DNA of 64,000 nucleotides from Aldehydirespirator sp965221215 (GCA_965221215.1 OZ244872.1:2356001-2420000), one strand, 5' to 3'; shown: positions 26,179 to 35,389, counted from the first letter of the stretch. A program made the numbers and translations. The notes: generated by a model not told the origin, from the letters alone.

Positions 26179-26601
26179 ATGGCGACAGCCCCGACCACCG
26201 GCGAAGCTCTCTCAGAGCAGACAAGCGACGCAACTCCGCCCGAGTCCGACGGGAGCGCAACCCCACCCGAGACGGTGGGGACGCACGACGAAGCTCCAGC
26301 GGGTTCCGACCAGGACGGGCCTGCGAGGACTGATCGGATCGCCCGCTGGGCTTGGACGGTCCTCCAGTCGGCGTGGGCCGACCGCCCCAGGCTCATCGAT
26401 GTGCTGCGCTTGCTGGGGCTGGCCCGCCGGGCTGTGCCCCGCCCGGTGGTGGGCCCGAAGGCCTACCCGCAGTGGTGGCAGCGGATCCTCGCACTGGCGG
26501 TGCTGGCCGCGCTGGTGGTGGTCATCGGCTTCGTGCTGGCCGCGCTGGTGGGCCTGCTGGTGGTGGTGGCCGGCTTCCTGCTCGAACAGGCCATCTCCTA
26601 G
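26179..26601 (+). CDS. Small membrane protein with disordered N-terminus
   Basis: A 140-residue protein. The first ~50 residues are rich in Thr, Pro, Glu and Asp with no predicted order. After a short amphipathic stretch (RPRLIDVLRLLGLARR), two closely spaced or one long membrane helix run from about 105 to 138 (ILALAVLAALVVVIGFVLAA). No family is recognised. The stop TAG is followed directly by the GTG of the HEAT-repeat gene, indicating coupled translation. Confidence 0.5.
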   Translation: MATAPTTGEALSEQTSDATPPESDGSATPPETVGTHDEAPAGSDQDGPARTDRIARWAWTVLQSAWADRPRLIDVLRLLGLARRAVPRPVVGPKAYPQWWQRILALAVLAALVVVIGFVLAALVGLLVVVAGFLLEQAIS

Positions 26602-27222
26602 GTGGCCACCGCGGGGGCCATCGGGCGACGGCGGAAGGCGGCCGAGGCCGGACACGCCGGCGACGCGGCCGGGGCCCGGCCGTATCTGCGAGACGGCGAC
26701 GCGATGGTGCGATCCAGCGCGCTGCGGGCGCTGGAGAGGATCGGAGATCTAGCCGCTCCAGAACTTGAGGCGGCGCTCGCCGATCCCGCGCCCGAGGTTC
26801 GATTGACCGGACTCGAGCTCGCCTCGGGCCGCGACGACATCTCGGCAGCCGCGGTTGCGGAACGGCTGGCCGACGACGACCGCAGGGTGGTGGAAGCGGC
26901 CGCCTGGACGTGCGGCGAGAAGGCCTCGGCCAACCACAGCGCCGAAGCGGCCGCAGTGGTCGATGCGCTGGCGCAGGTGGCCGGAGCCCACGATGATCCG
27001 CTGTGCCGCGAGTCGGCCATCGCGGCTCTGGGCGCCATCGCCCATCCCGCCGGGCTGTCCGCGGTTCTGGCCGGGCTCAACGACAAGCCCGAGGTCCGCC
27101 GCCGGGCCGTGATCGCGCTCGCCCCCTTCGACGGACCCGAAGTCGACGCCGCGCTGGCGAAAGCGTCCACCGACCGCGACCGGCAGGTCCGCACCGCCGC
27201 CGACGAACTGCGAGCGGTGTAG
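26602..27222 (+). CDS. HEAT-repeat protein
   Basis: 206 residues built of about five short helical pairs of PBS-lyase/HEAT type, for example MVRSSALRALERIGDLAAPE, VRLTGLELASG, CRESAIAALGAIAHPAGLSA and VRRRAVIALAPFDGPEVDAA. Such repeats form curved scaffolds for protein binding; no catalytic function is implied. GTG start immediately after the stop of the upstream membrane protein gene, so the two probably work together, perhaps as a membrane-tethered scaffold. Convergent with mreB. Confidence 0.7.
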   Translation: MATAGAIGRRRKAAEAGHAGDAAGARPYLRDGDAMVRSSALRALERIGDLAAPELEAALADPAPEVRLTGLELASGRDDISAAAVAERLADDDRRVVEAAAWTCGEKASANHSAEAAAVVDALAQVAGAHDDPLCRESAIAALGAIAHPAGLSAVLAGLNDKPEVRRRAVIALAPFDGPEVDAALAKASTDRDRQVRTAADELRAV

Positions 27223-27254
27223 GCGACGGGGTTCGAGCTACTCGATGTGGGTAG

Positions 27255-28259
27255 CTATTCGAAGTCGTCGCTGAAGATCGAGAAGTCCATCCCGAGCTGC
27301 TCGAGGCATCGGCCCGCGCCCCGCACCACCGTCTCCAGCGGGGCGTCGACCCGCCGCACCCGCAACGACATCTCGCGCGACAGGCGGATGTCCATCCCTC
27401 TGAGCAGTCCTCCCCCGCCGACGAGGTAGGCGCCCCGGGCGATCAGATCCTGGGCCAGCTCAGGGGGAGACTGCGACAGGCAGCTCAGCACCGAGTCGAC
27501 CATGGCAGTGACCGGCTCCTCGATAGCTCGGCGGATCTCGTCGGGGGTCACCACCGTCGTCTTGGGCATTCCCGACATCAGTTCCCGGCCCCGGATCTCG
27601 GCCGCGGTCTCGTTGCGGGTGGGCGACGCCGAGCCGACCACGATCTTGGTGTGCTCCGCGGTGGGCTCGCCCACGGCCATGCCGTACTCGCGGCGCATGT
27701 GGGCCTGGATGGAGTCGTCGATGTCGAAAGAGCCGACCCTCACCGCCTCCAGGGCCACGATCCCGCCCAGGCTGAGCAGGGCGGTCTGGGTGGTGCCGCC
27801 CCCGATGTCGATCACCATCGACCCGACCGGCTCGTCGATGGGCAGCCCTGCGCCGATGGCGGCGGCCACCGGCTGGTCGATCAGCCTCACCTCGATGGCG
27901 CCAGCCCGGCGGGCGGCCTCCATCACCGCCCGGCGCTCCACCGGGGTGATGGCGGAGGGCACGCACACCACCACCCGGGCCCGGTTGACCCGGCTCACCC
28001 CCACCTGTCGGAGCAGGATCCGGATCATGTCCTGGGTGATCTCGAAGTCGGTGATGGCGCCCTTGCGCAGCGGCCGGCGAGCCACGATGTAGCCGGGCGT
28101 CCGGCCCAGCATCCGGCGGGCCTTGTGCCCCACCGCCAGCAGCTCGTTGGTGTTGGTGTTGAGCGCCACCACCGACGGCTCGTTGAGCACCACGCCCCGG
28201 CCTCGGGCGTACACCAGAGTGTTGGCCGTGCCCAGGTCGATGGCCAGGTCGCGGGGCAC
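27255..28259 (-). CDS. mreB: Rod shape-determining protein MreB family
   Basis: A 334-residue actin-like ATPase beginning MPRDLAIDLGTANTLVYARG (phosphate-1 loop), with LIDQPVAAAIGAGLPIDEPV, phosphate-2 VIDIGGGTTQTALLSLGG and the adenosine motif YLVGGGGLLRGMD. It forms filaments under the membrane that direct lateral cell wall synthesis. The length and sequence are normal for MreB. It is followed on the genome by HEAT-repeat and membrane genes rather than mreC/mreD, so it is outside the usual mre cluster and may be one of several paralogues. Confidence 0.88.
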   Translation of the reverse strand: MPRDLAIDLGTANTLVYARGRGVVLNEPSVVALNTNTNELLAVGHKARRMLGRTPGYIVARRPLRKGAITDFEITQDMIRILLRQVGVSRVNRARVVVCVPSAITPVERRAVMEAARRAGAIEVRLIDQPVAAAIGAGLPIDEPVGSMVIDIGGGTTQTALLSLGGIVALEAVRVGSFDIDDSIQAHMRREYGMAVGEPTAEHTKIVVGSASPTRNETAAEIRGRELMSGMPKTTVVTPDEIRRAIEEPVTAMVDSVLSCLSQSPPELAQDLIARGAYLVGGGGLLRGMDIRLSREMSLRVRRVDAPLETVVRGAGRCLEQLGMDFSIFSDDFE

Positions 28260-28262
28260 CGC

Positions 28263-28505
28263 TCAGCGCTCCGAGGCGACGGGCGCGTCCTCGGCGGCGG
28301 CCTCGCCGTTGTCGGACCTCATGGGGTCGAGCCTGGAGATCCCGCTGGCGGGGCCGGACCGCCTAGGGGCGCCCGACACCGCCTCGAGTTGGCGCAGGTA
28401 CGGGGCGGGCCGCCGCCAGGTGATCTTGCGGGCCACCCACAGCAGCATCGAGACGATCGTGGCCAGCCCTAGCGAGCCCACCACCAACAGCACCGAACCC
28501 CTCAT
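28263..28505 (-). CDS. Small single-helix membrane protein upstream of mreB
   Basis: An 80-residue protein with an N-terminal membrane helix (SVLLVVGSLGLATIVSMLLW) and a basic then acidic cytoplasmic tail. The start overlaps the end of moaE by one base and the stop is 3 bp before mreB, so it is translated in the same operon. Family unknown; the context suggests a link to envelope or shape functions. Confidence 0.5.
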   Translation of the reverse strand: MRGSVLLVVGSLGLATIVSMLLWVARKITWRRPAPYLRQLEAVSGAPRRSGPASGISRLDPMRSDNGEAAAEDAPVASER

Positions 28506-29098
28506 CAGGCGACCTCAGCCACAGCCGGAGCGCTGGTCTCGTCAGCGTCTGCCACGGACGGTCCACTGCTCTCGACCTCAGCCACAGCCGGCCTGCCGGT
28601 CTCGTCGCCCCCAGCCACTGCCGGACCGTTGGTCTCGTCGACCTCGATGATGTGCTGGGCCTCCAAGCCCCAGCTCTCGCCGCCCGCCCAGCGCTCCCGC
28701 TTCCAGATGGGAACGGCGGCCTTGAGGGTGTCGATAGCGAAGCGGGCGGCCTCGAAGGCAGCGCCGCGGTGGGGAGACGAAACGGCCACCACCACCGCGG
28801 GCTCTCCCACCGCCACCGGCCCCACCCGGTGCAGCATGGCGATGCGCCCGAGGTCGTCCCAGCAGCCCCGCATCTGCGCGGCGATGGCGGCCAGGCGGGG
28901 CTCGACCGCCTCCTCGTACGCCTCGTACTCAAGGAGGTCCACTCCGGGGCGGTCGGTGGAGTGGTCGCGGGCCGTGCCGCTGAACTGCACCACCGCACCG
29001 CAATGGGGCCGCACCACCCACTGCGCCACCTCCGCCGATGGCAGCGGATCGGGTGACAGGCCGAGCCAGGTGTCGCCGGGGTCAGGGGGTGCCAGCAC
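28505..29098 (-). CDS. moaE: Molybdopterin synthase catalytic subunit MoaE with repetitive C-terminal tail
   Basis: The first ~150 of 197 residues are MoaE: CGAVVQFSGTARDHS near the start, HRVGPVAVGEPAVVVAVSSP followed by HRGAAFEAARFAIDTLK, then VPIWKRE with the catalytic lysines. It converts precursor Z (cPMP) to molybdopterin together with MoaD. The last ~45 residues are an unusual imperfect repeat (DETNGPAVAGG, DETGRPAVAEV, SSGPSVADA, DETSAPAVAEV) that normal MoaE lacks. No other moa gene is nearby. It overlaps the start of the small membrane gene leading to mreB. Confidence 0.88.
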   Translation of the reverse strand: MLAPPDPGDTWLGLSPDPLPSAEVAQWVVRPHCGAVVQFSGTARDHSTDRPGVDLLEYEAYEEAVEPRLAAIAAQMRGCWDDLGRIAMLHRVGPVAVGEPAVVVAVSSPHRGAAFEAARFAIDTLKAAVPIWKRERWAGGESWGLEAQHIIEVDETNGPAVAGGDETGRPAVAEVESSGPSVADADETSAPAVAEVA

Positions 29099-29161
29099 TG
29101 CGAGACATCGTAGTGGTGAAGCCGGAGGCCGAGCGCGGTCGGAAGTCCGGTGCCGTCAAGA

Positions 29162-30247
29162 TCAGGTGCGTTTGGCGCGGCGGCGCCGGTGGAGGGCTCG
29201 GACTGCGAGGCCGGCCCCGACCAGGACCCCGACCAGCAGTACGCCTGCGGCCGCGAGCAGTAGTTCCTGGCGTCGGCGGGCCGGGAGCGCTTCGAGGGGA
29301 TTGGGCTCGTGCGACACCACCCACGCCTCCTCGTTGCTGTGGGCGGCGCGCCAGCCCAGGGCCCGCAGCCGGTCGTTGGCCACCACCCACGGATGGGTCG
29401 TGTAGGGCACCACTCCCGGCGGGGTCGGCGCCAGGCCGGAGCGCCAGCGCAGCGCGCTCAGCATCCGCACCAGGTGCGACGGCGCCCGCAGCCGGGGGCG
29501 GGGACCCTCGAGCTCGGCCAGGGTGCCACCGGAGATCCAGCCGTCGGGCGCCACGTTGAGGATGCCGTCGTAGCTGACGCCGACCGCGGCAACCACCGCC
29601 GCGGCCAGATCGTCGGCGTGCAGGTACTGCACCGGCGGGTCGCCGTCGGCCGCCACTCCCGACCGGGCGGCCCGCAGCGTGTTGGCCAACTGGCCGAGGC
29701 GGTCCTCGGCCACCACGGCACAGGGGCGCAGAATGGTGACCGACCGGCCCGGCGCCAGACCCCACTGCTGGGCCAGCTTTTCCAGCCGGTGCCGCTGCAG
29801 GGCCCAGTCGAAGTCGGGGTTGGGCCGCACCGGGGCGTCCTCGGTGATGGGCACGGGGTTTTCGCGCCGAGCGCCGTACACCATCGCGGACGACATCACC
29901 ACCAGGTGGGGCACCGCGGCGGAGTCGAGCCCGTCGAGCACCCGGTGCAGCAGGGCGGCCTCCAGTTCGATCTCGGCCGGGTTGAGGGTTCCCGCGGTCA
30001 CGGTCGAGGCAAGGTGCACCACCGAGTCGGCGCCGGACAACAGCGCCCCCAGGTCGGCGTCGGCCAGGTCGGCCTGCTTGACAGTGACGGAGTGCTCTGA
30101 GGCAACGGGGATGTGGGCGGCCTCCTTGTCGATGGCGACCACCGACGCGGCCGGACGCTGCTGGGCCAGCCGGGCCACCACTCGACGCCCCACCGACCCG
30201 TGGGCGCCCGTCACCACTATCCGGGTCACTGCCGGGGCGGGGTCCAC
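29162..30247 (-). CDS. NAD-dependent epimerase/dehydratase-family protein with C-terminal membrane helix
   Basis: 361 residues. Extended-SDR start RIVVTGAHGSVGRRVVARLA with the GxxGxxG NAD loop, VVHLAS, MSSAMVYGARRENP with Ser and Tyr, and a conserved substrate part (NVAPDGWISGG). The classical YxxxK lysine is not evident: the expected place reads WALQRHRLEK. The C-terminus adds one helix (ELLLAAAGVLLVGVLVGAGL) and a basic tail, so the enzyme is anchored at the membrane. The substrate is unknown. Divergent from the zincin-like gene with only 31 bp between the start codons. Confidence 0.75.
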   Translation of the reverse strand: MDPAPAVTRIVVTGAHGSVGRRVVARLAQQRPAASVVAIDKEAAHIPVASEHSVTVKQADLADADLGALLSGADSVVHLASTVTAGTLNPAEIELEAALLHRVLDGLDSAAVPHLVVMSSAMVYGARRENPVPITEDAPVRPNPDFDWALQRHRLEKLAQQWGLAPGRSVTILRPCAVVAEDRLGQLANTLRAARSGVAADGDPPVQYLHADDLAAAVVAAVGVSYDGILNVAPDGWISGGTLAELEGPRPRLRAPSHLVRMLSALRWRSGLAPTPPGVVPYTTHPWVVANDRLRALGWRAAHSNEEAWVVSHEPNPLEALPARRRQELLLAAAGVLLVGVLVGAGLAVRALHRRRRAKRT

Positions 30248-30278
30248 AATCGCGGCTGCATTCCCTTACCATGCCCCC

Positions 30279-31670
30279 ATGAGCGGCGATCCGCCAACCG
30301 AGGGCGGACCCGACGATCCTGTTGAGGGCCTAGACGACTCCGACGACTCAGCGGACCCAGCGAGCCCCGACGATTCAGAAGGCATAGCGGGCCTGGAGGG
30401 CCTCGAAGGCTTGGAAGGTCTCGAGGGTCTGGCAGGACTCGGCGATCTCGGCGACCTTGAAGGCTTGAGCGGCCCCGACGATCCCGGGCCGGGCGGGCCG
30501 GGTGGGGTAGGCGATCTGGGCGGCATTCCGGTTATCGGCGATCTGATGCGGATGCTGCAGGGGGCGACACCCGGCGCCGGTCACGCCCGCGAGGTGGGCC
30601 GGGCCATCGCCAGCGGCGGAGTGTCGGAGCCCAACATCGATCCGTCGGCGCGCATGGCCGTCGAGCAGCTCGTGCGAGTGGCCGAGTTGCGGGTGGCCGA
30701 TGCCACCGGCCTCCAGCCGTCGCCGGGGACGGCCCTGCGGGTGGAAGTAGTGAACCGGGTCGGCTGGTCGGACCGCACCGTCGGCGACTATGACGAGCTG
30801 TTCAGCGCGCTCAACCAGTCGATGGCGGCCTCCATGGCACCGGACCCCGACGACGGGCCCGGCGACCCGATGGCGGCCATGATGGCCGGCCTCACCAAGA
30901 TGATCGGCCCCACCATGCTGGCCCTCACCACCGGCGCCATGGTGGGCCGTCTGGCCCAGTACGCCCTCGGCGGCTACGTGCTGCCGGTGCCCCGGCCGGT
31001 CGGCAAGCCCATGCTGATCACGCTGCCCAACGTCGACGAGTTCGGCCGACAGTGGTCGCTGGATCCCGACGACCTCCGCCTGTGGGTGTGCCTGCACGAG
31101 GCCGTCTACTGCGCCGTGTTCGGGGTGGATCATGTTCGCGGGGCGGTGAGCGACCTGCTGCTGCGCCATGCTTCCGGTTTCGAGACCAATCCCCGGCGCC
31201 TTGAGGAGCTCCTGGGAGACTTCGACCCGATCGCGGGCGGTCCCGAGGCGTTCGCCGCGCTCCAGTCGGAGCTGGGCAGCCCCGAAGCCCTGCTGGGAGC
31301 GGTGCGCTCACCGGCCCAAGAGGCTCTGCTGCCCCAGCTGACTGCGCTGGCGGCGGCCATCGCCGGCTACGTCGACCACACCATGGACCGCATCGGAGCA
31401 GACCTGATCGGCTCCTACAGCCGCCTGTCGGAGGCTCTGCGGCGCCACCGGGTGGAGGCCAGCGAGTCGGACCGCTTCGTGGAGCGGCTCCTCGGCCTGG
31501 AACTCGACCAGACCCAGTACGAGCGGGGTGCGGCCTTCGCCTCCGGGGTGGTGGAGCGGGCCGGCGCCGAGGGACTGCAGCGCCTGTTCAGCCACCCCGA
31601 CAACCTGCCAACCCCCGCCGAAGTCGACGCAGCCGGCCTATGGCTGGCCCGCATAGACCTGCCTCGCTAG
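30279..31670 (+). CDS. DUF2342 / F420-biosynthesis-associated zincin-like protein with altered HExxH
   Basis: The 463-residue protein matches the actinobacterial zinc-dependent metalloprotease-like family (DUF2342, zincin_2) in its last ~370 residues, including MIGPTMLALTTGAMVGRLAQ, ITLPNVDEFGRQWSLDPDDL and LGLELDQTQYERG. The metal motif position reads LHEAVYCAVF: His273 and Glu274 are present but the second His of HExxH is Tyr277. The N-terminus carries a low-complexity run of Gly-Leu-Glu repeats (about 36-63). The ATG at 30279 is the second of two adjacent ATGs and the one in frame. The true function of the family is not established. Confidence 0.75.
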   Translation: MSGDPPTEGGPDDPVEGLDDSDDSADPASPDDSEGIAGLEGLEGLEGLEGLAGLGDLGDLEGLSGPDDPGPGGPGGVGDLGGIPVIGDLMRMLQGATPGAGHAREVGRAIASGGVSEPNIDPSARMAVEQLVRVAELRVADATGLQPSPGTALRVEVVNRVGWSDRTVGDYDELFSALNQSMAASMAPDPDDGPGDPMAAMMAGLTKMIGPTMLALTTGAMVGRLAQYALGGYVLPVPRPVGKPMLITLPNVDEFGRQWSLDPDDLRLWVCLHEAVYCAVFGVDHVRGAVSDLLLRHASGFETNPRRLEELLGDFDPIAGGPEAFAALQSELGSPEALLGAVRSPAQEALLPQLTALAAAIAGYVDHTMDRIGADLIGSYSRLSEALRRHRVEASESDRFVERLLGLELDQTQYERGAAFASGVVERAGAEGLQRLFSHPDNLPTPAEVDAAGLWLARIDLPR

Positions 31671-31723
31671 ACCTGCCCCGCTAAGGGGCCGAGCGAATAG
31701 GCGAGCGATTCCGGCCCATACGG

Positions 31724-31772
31724 GCGAGGCCGTGGCCTGAGCGGCCCGTGAGCGCAGCGAACAAGAGCGGGA
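31724..31772 (+). repeat. Dispersed 49-bp intergenic repeat, copy 1
   Basis: The 49-bp block from GCGAGGCCGTGGCC to AACAAGAGCGGGA recurs at 43616-43664 with only two mismatches. Both copies lie just downstream of a gene and contain GC-rich inverted segments, so they may be a REP-like or terminator-associated repeat family of this genome. The rest of the spacer 31671-31885 also holds a small GCCCC/GGGGC hairpin at 31675-31689 just after the zincin-like stop. Confidence 0.7.
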
Positions 31773-31885
31773 ATGACCCCACTGCGAAGCGACCGGCTCT
31801 CACCTATTTGCGCGCCCTCTAGGGCTGGGCCCTCCCGGCCGGCGGGCCTACCGGGGCGACAGGCTTGCACCGACCCACCCATGCT

Positions 31886-33151
31886 CTAGGTGGTGGCGGT
31901 GCGGCGCCGACTGATTATGAACGAGACCAGAGCGAAGGCCGCCACCAGTGCCACCAGCACCGACCCCAGCCGGGCCGGAATGGGCACGACGACCGGCACA
32001 ACGGCGCCGGCCACCCAGGCGATCTGGAAGCGGGCCTCGAAGCGGGAGAACGACCTTCCGTGGTTGGCGTCGGGAGCGTCCCGCTGGACCAGCGAGTCGA
32101 AGGCGAGCTTGCCCGCCGCGGCTGAGATGGCCACCCCGGCCGCCAGGAACGTCAAACCCATCAGTCCGCCCGACACTGCCGCCAGCACCGCGGTGGACAA
32201 CACCACGGCCAACGCTCCCAGCAGGATCAGCTCCTCCACCAGGCTGCGTCTCAACAAGGGAGCGATCTGCACTCCAGTGAACGCGGCCAGTCCTGCAGCC
32301 GCCACCACTGCGGCGTAGTGCCAGAACGGGGCGCTGGGATCGCCGACGATGTCGATGCCGCGCTCGGAGGCCACCGCCCCACCCAGGGCCGCGCCGGCCG
32401 CGCTCACGTTGAGGCCCTCCTCGCCGCCGCGCAGCTCGAAGGCCAGCATGAAGGTGACGAACCCCACTGCGCCGCGCATGACGGCCATGGCCGACGCCGA
32501 CAACAGGATGGTGGCAGCCCGCAGCGCCGTGCGCTCAGTCGAGGTGGGCCGGCGCTGCGCCACCGGGATCCGGGGCAGCTGCAGCGTGATCCCCGCGGCC
32601 ACCAGGTAGCCAACGGTCGCTGCGCCCGCGGCCACGGCCGGGCTTCCCAGGAAGGCCAGAGCCGAGCCGATGCCCGCCCCGACCAGGCTCATCACCGCGC
32701 TGATCAGGGCTAGGCGGCTGTTGGCCTGCACCAGGTTGATCTTCGACGTCACGTAGCGTGGCACCACCGCGCTCTTGGCCACCGCATAGGACTTCTGCAG
32801 CACCAGCAGGGCGAAGGCCTCGGGGAACAGCCAGAGGGTGTCGAGATGGCGGATCATCAGCAGGGCCACCACCAGCCGGCCCAGGTTGGTGACCAGGATC
32901 ATGGCCCGGCGCCCGCCCGGCATCCGGTCGATGACCGGGCCGATCAGCGGCGTGACTACCGCGAACGGCGCCACCGACAGGGCCAGGTAGAGGGCCAGCC
33001 GGTCGCGGGCCGCGTCGGGGCTGATCGAGAAGAAGATCGACCCGGCCAGAGCCACCGCGATCACCGCATCGGTGGCGGTGGCCGCAGCGTGGACGCGGGC
33101 CAGGCGCTGGAACGGGCTGTACGCGGGCACCGGCTGGCCCCGATCACTCAC
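31886..33151 (-). CDS. Major facilitator superfamily (MFS) transporter
   Basis: 421 residues with about twelve membrane helices and the MFS loop between helices 2 and 3 (GPVIDRMPGGRRAMIL). The middle carries a cytoplasmic loop (PRIPVAQRRPTSTERTALRA) as expected between the two halves. The substrate is unknown; it resembles actinobacterial efflux-type MFS proteins. The GTG at 33151 is chosen because AGGA lies four bases upstream. An open extension to a GTG at 33196 adds 15 residues that look non-coding. Downstream of ppk on the same strand, 148 bp away. Confidence 0.8.
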   Translation of the reverse strand: MSDRGQPVPAYSPFQRLARVHAAATATDAVIAVALAGSIFFSISPDAARDRLALYLALSVAPFAVVTPLIGPVIDRMPGGRRAMILVTNLGRLVVALLMIRHLDTLWLFPEAFALLVLQKSYAVAKSAVVPRYVTSKINLVQANSRLALISAVMSLVGAGIGSALAFLGSPAVAAGAATVGYLVAAGITLQLPRIPVAQRRPTSTERTALRAATILLSASAMAVMRGAVGFVTFMLAFELRGGEEGLNVSAAGAALGGAVASERGIDIVGDPSAPFWHYAAVVAAAGLAAFTGVQIAPLLRRSLVEELILLGALAVVLSTAVLAAVSGGLMGLTFLAAGVAISAAAGKLAFDSLVQRDAPDANHGRSFSRFEARFQIAWVAGAVVPVVVPIPARLGSVLVALVAAFALVSFIISRRRTATT

Positions 33152-33241
33152 CTCGTCCTGCCCCACCCCCTCAGGGTACGACGCGTGCTGGCACAAGAAG
33201 GCCGCATCATGGGTATCCGCTCGGCAACTTGAATCAGCGCA

Positions 33242-33260
33242 TGCCCCGGTAGGCCGGGGG
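33242..33260 (-). terminator. GC-rich hairpin downstream of ppk
   Basis: CCCCGG-TAGG-CCGGGG forms a six-pair stem with a four-base loop at 33244-33259, about 40 bases past the ppk stop codon. There is no T-tract, so termination is only a possibility. Confidence 0.35.
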
Positions 33261-33299
33261 TGGCGGCGACAGGACCCGCCGGCCGGAAAGGCGGCGCGC

Positions 33300-35369
33300 C
33301 TACGTTGTGCGAGCCCGGTTCAATGCGAGCTGTTGGAGCCTGACATGGGTGTCGGTGTCGGCGCCGCGGTCGCAGCGGGTCCACACGCCGTCGGAGTCCA
33401 GCGTCCAGGCCAGTCGCTCGTCGGACAGGCAAACTTCGGCCACCTCCACCACCCGGGCCACCAGCCGGGGATCGTCCACCCGCACCAGCGCCTCCACCCG
33501 CCGGTCGAGGTTGCGGGCCAGCAGGTCCGCCGAGCCGATGTAGGTGGCGGCACGGCCCGGACCGTCGCCATTGGCGAAGTGGTAGATCCGGGAGTGCTCC
33601 AAGAACCGGCCCACTATGGAGCGCACCCGTATCGTCTCCGACAGGCCCTCCACCCCGGGCCGCAGACCGCACAGGCCCCGCACGATCAGGTCGATCTCCA
33701 CGCCGGACTGCGATGCCTTGTAGAGCTGGTCGATCATCGGCCCGTCGGCCAGCGAGTTCAGCTTCATGATGATGCGTCCGCCCGGCACGTGCATCTCCTG
33801 CTCGATCAGCTCCGAGAGGCGGGGCCGCAGCTGCTCGGGCGCGGTGATCAGGTGCTCGTGGCAGAGGCTGCGGCCGTAGCCGGTGAGCTGGTTGAAGAGG
33901 CTGGCCACGTCGGCGCCGGTGTCGGGATCGGCGGTGAGCAGACCGAAGTCCTCGTAGAGGCGGGCGGTGCGGTGGTTGTAGTTGCCGGTGCCGATGTGGC
34001 AGTAGCGGCGGATCCCGTCGGGCTCCTCCCGCACGATCATGGCGATCTTGGCGTGGATCTTCAGTCCGACGAGGCCGTAGGCCACATGGGCGCCAGCCCG
34101 CTCCAGCCGCTTGGCCCAGCTGATGTTGCGGGCCTCGTCGAAGCGGGCCTTGAGTTCTACCAGCACCGCCACCTGCTTGCCCCGCTCGGCGGCGGCCACC
34201 AGGGCATCGATGATGGGACTGTCGCCGGAGGTGCGGTACAGCGTGAGCTTGATGGCCAGCACCGCCGGGTCGCGTGCGGCCTGATGGATCAGCTCGCCCA
34301 CCGAATGGCTGAACGACGAGTACGGATGGTGCACCAGCAGGTCGTCCGAGCGCAGCACCTTGAAGAAGTCGGCGGGGCCGTCCTCGGCGATCAGTTCGGG
34401 CTCGGTGATGCCGCCCCAGTGGGGCCATCTCAGCTCCGGCCGGGGCAGGTCCGCGATCTCGTTCAATCCTCCGAGGTCGACCGGCCCCCGCACCCGCACC
34501 ACCGCGTCGGCGGTCAGGTTGAGCTCGCGCACCAGCAGGTCGAGCACCTCCTGCGACATCGAGTCGGCGACCTCGAGGCGCACGGCCCATTGGAAGCGGC
34601 GCCGGCGCAGCTCCATCTCCACCGCGATCAGCAGGTCGTCGGCGTCCTCGTCGTTGAGGGTGAGGTCGGCGTTGCGGGTCACCCGGAAGGCGTGGTGCTC
34701 CAGCAGCTCCATTCCGGGGAAGAGCATGTCCAAGTGGGCCGCGACCACATCCTCGAGGGCCACGAACCGGCTGGAGTCCTCGCCGGTGCGAACCCAGCGG
34801 TCGAGGGTGTCGGGAACCTTGATCCGGGCGAAGCGCCGCTCCGAGTCGACCGGGTCGCGCATCAGCACGGCCAGGTTGAGCGACAGGTCCGAGATGAACG
34901 GGAACGGATGGCCGGGGTCGACGGCCAGCGGTGTGAGCACCGGGAACACCCGCTGCTCGAAGTGCCGGCGAAGGTGGTCGCACTCCTCGGAGCTGATCTG
35001 GTCGGGAGTCAGCAGGTGTACGCCCTCGGCCGCCAGGGCCGGGTTGACCCGCTCCAGGAAGAGGCGCTGCTGCTCTCGGCACAGCTTCGAGGCGATCCGG
35101 CGGACCTCGCGGAGCTGTTCGGCGGGGGTGTGGCCGTCGATGGTGCGCTCGGTCAGCTCGGCCGCCACCCGGTCGGCGAGCCCCGACACCCGGACCTGGA
35201 AGAACTCGTCGAGGTTGGTGGCGAAGATGCTGAGATACCGGGCCCGCTCCAGCAGCGGGATGTCGGGGTCGTCGGCCAGGGCGAGGACGCGGCCGTTGAA
35301 GGCCAGCCACGAGATCTCCCGGCTGAAGTAGTCGGTGAGAGGCTTGGACCACCCCCCGACGCAGATCAT
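33300..35369 (-). CDS. ppk1: Polyphosphate kinase 1
   Basis: A 689-residue PPK1 that reversibly polymerises the ATP gamma-phosphate into polyphosphate. The start YFSREISWLAFNGRVLALAD and LERARYLSIFATNLDEFFQV, the ATP-site region VVELKARFDEARNISWAKRL-like segment, the catalytic histidine region YCHIGTGNYNHRTARLYEDF and the final RNLDRRVEALVRVDDP block are all in the usual places and the length is normal. It is expected in the cytoplasm or at the membrane. It follows a small conserved gene and tatA on the same strand. Confidence 0.95.
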   Translation of the reverse strand: MICVGGWSKPLTDYFSREISWLAFNGRVLALADDPDIPLLERARYLSIFATNLDEFFQVRVSGLADRVAAELTERTIDGHTPAEQLREVRRIASKLCREQQRLFLERVNPALAAEGVHLLTPDQISSEECDHLRRHFEQRVFPVLTPLAVDPGHPFPFISDLSLNLAVLMRDPVDSERRFARIKVPDTLDRWVRTGEDSSRFVALEDVVAAHLDMLFPGMELLEHHAFRVTRNADLTLNDEDADDLLIAVEMELRRRRFQWAVRLEVADSMSQEVLDLLVRELNLTADAVVRVRGPVDLGGLNEIADLPRPELRWPHWGGITEPELIAEDGPADFFKVLRSDDLLVHHPYSSFSHSVGELIHQAARDPAVLAIKLTLYRTSGDSPIIDALVAAAERGKQVAVLVELKARFDEARNISWAKRLERAGAHVAYGLVGLKIHAKIAMIVREEPDGIRRYCHIGTGNYNHRTARLYEDFGLLTADPDTGADVASLFNQLTGYGRSLCHEHLITAPEQLRPRLSELIEQEMHVPGGRIIMKLNSLADGPMIDQLYKASQSGVEIDLIVRGLCGLRPGVEGLSETIRVRSIVGRFLEHSRIYHFANGDGPGRAATYIGSADLLARNLDRRVEALVRVDDPRLVARVVEVAEVCLSDERLAWTLDSDGVWTRCDRGADTDTHVRLQQLALNRARTT

Positions 35370-35389
35370 CGTCCTACTAGAGGGGCCGG

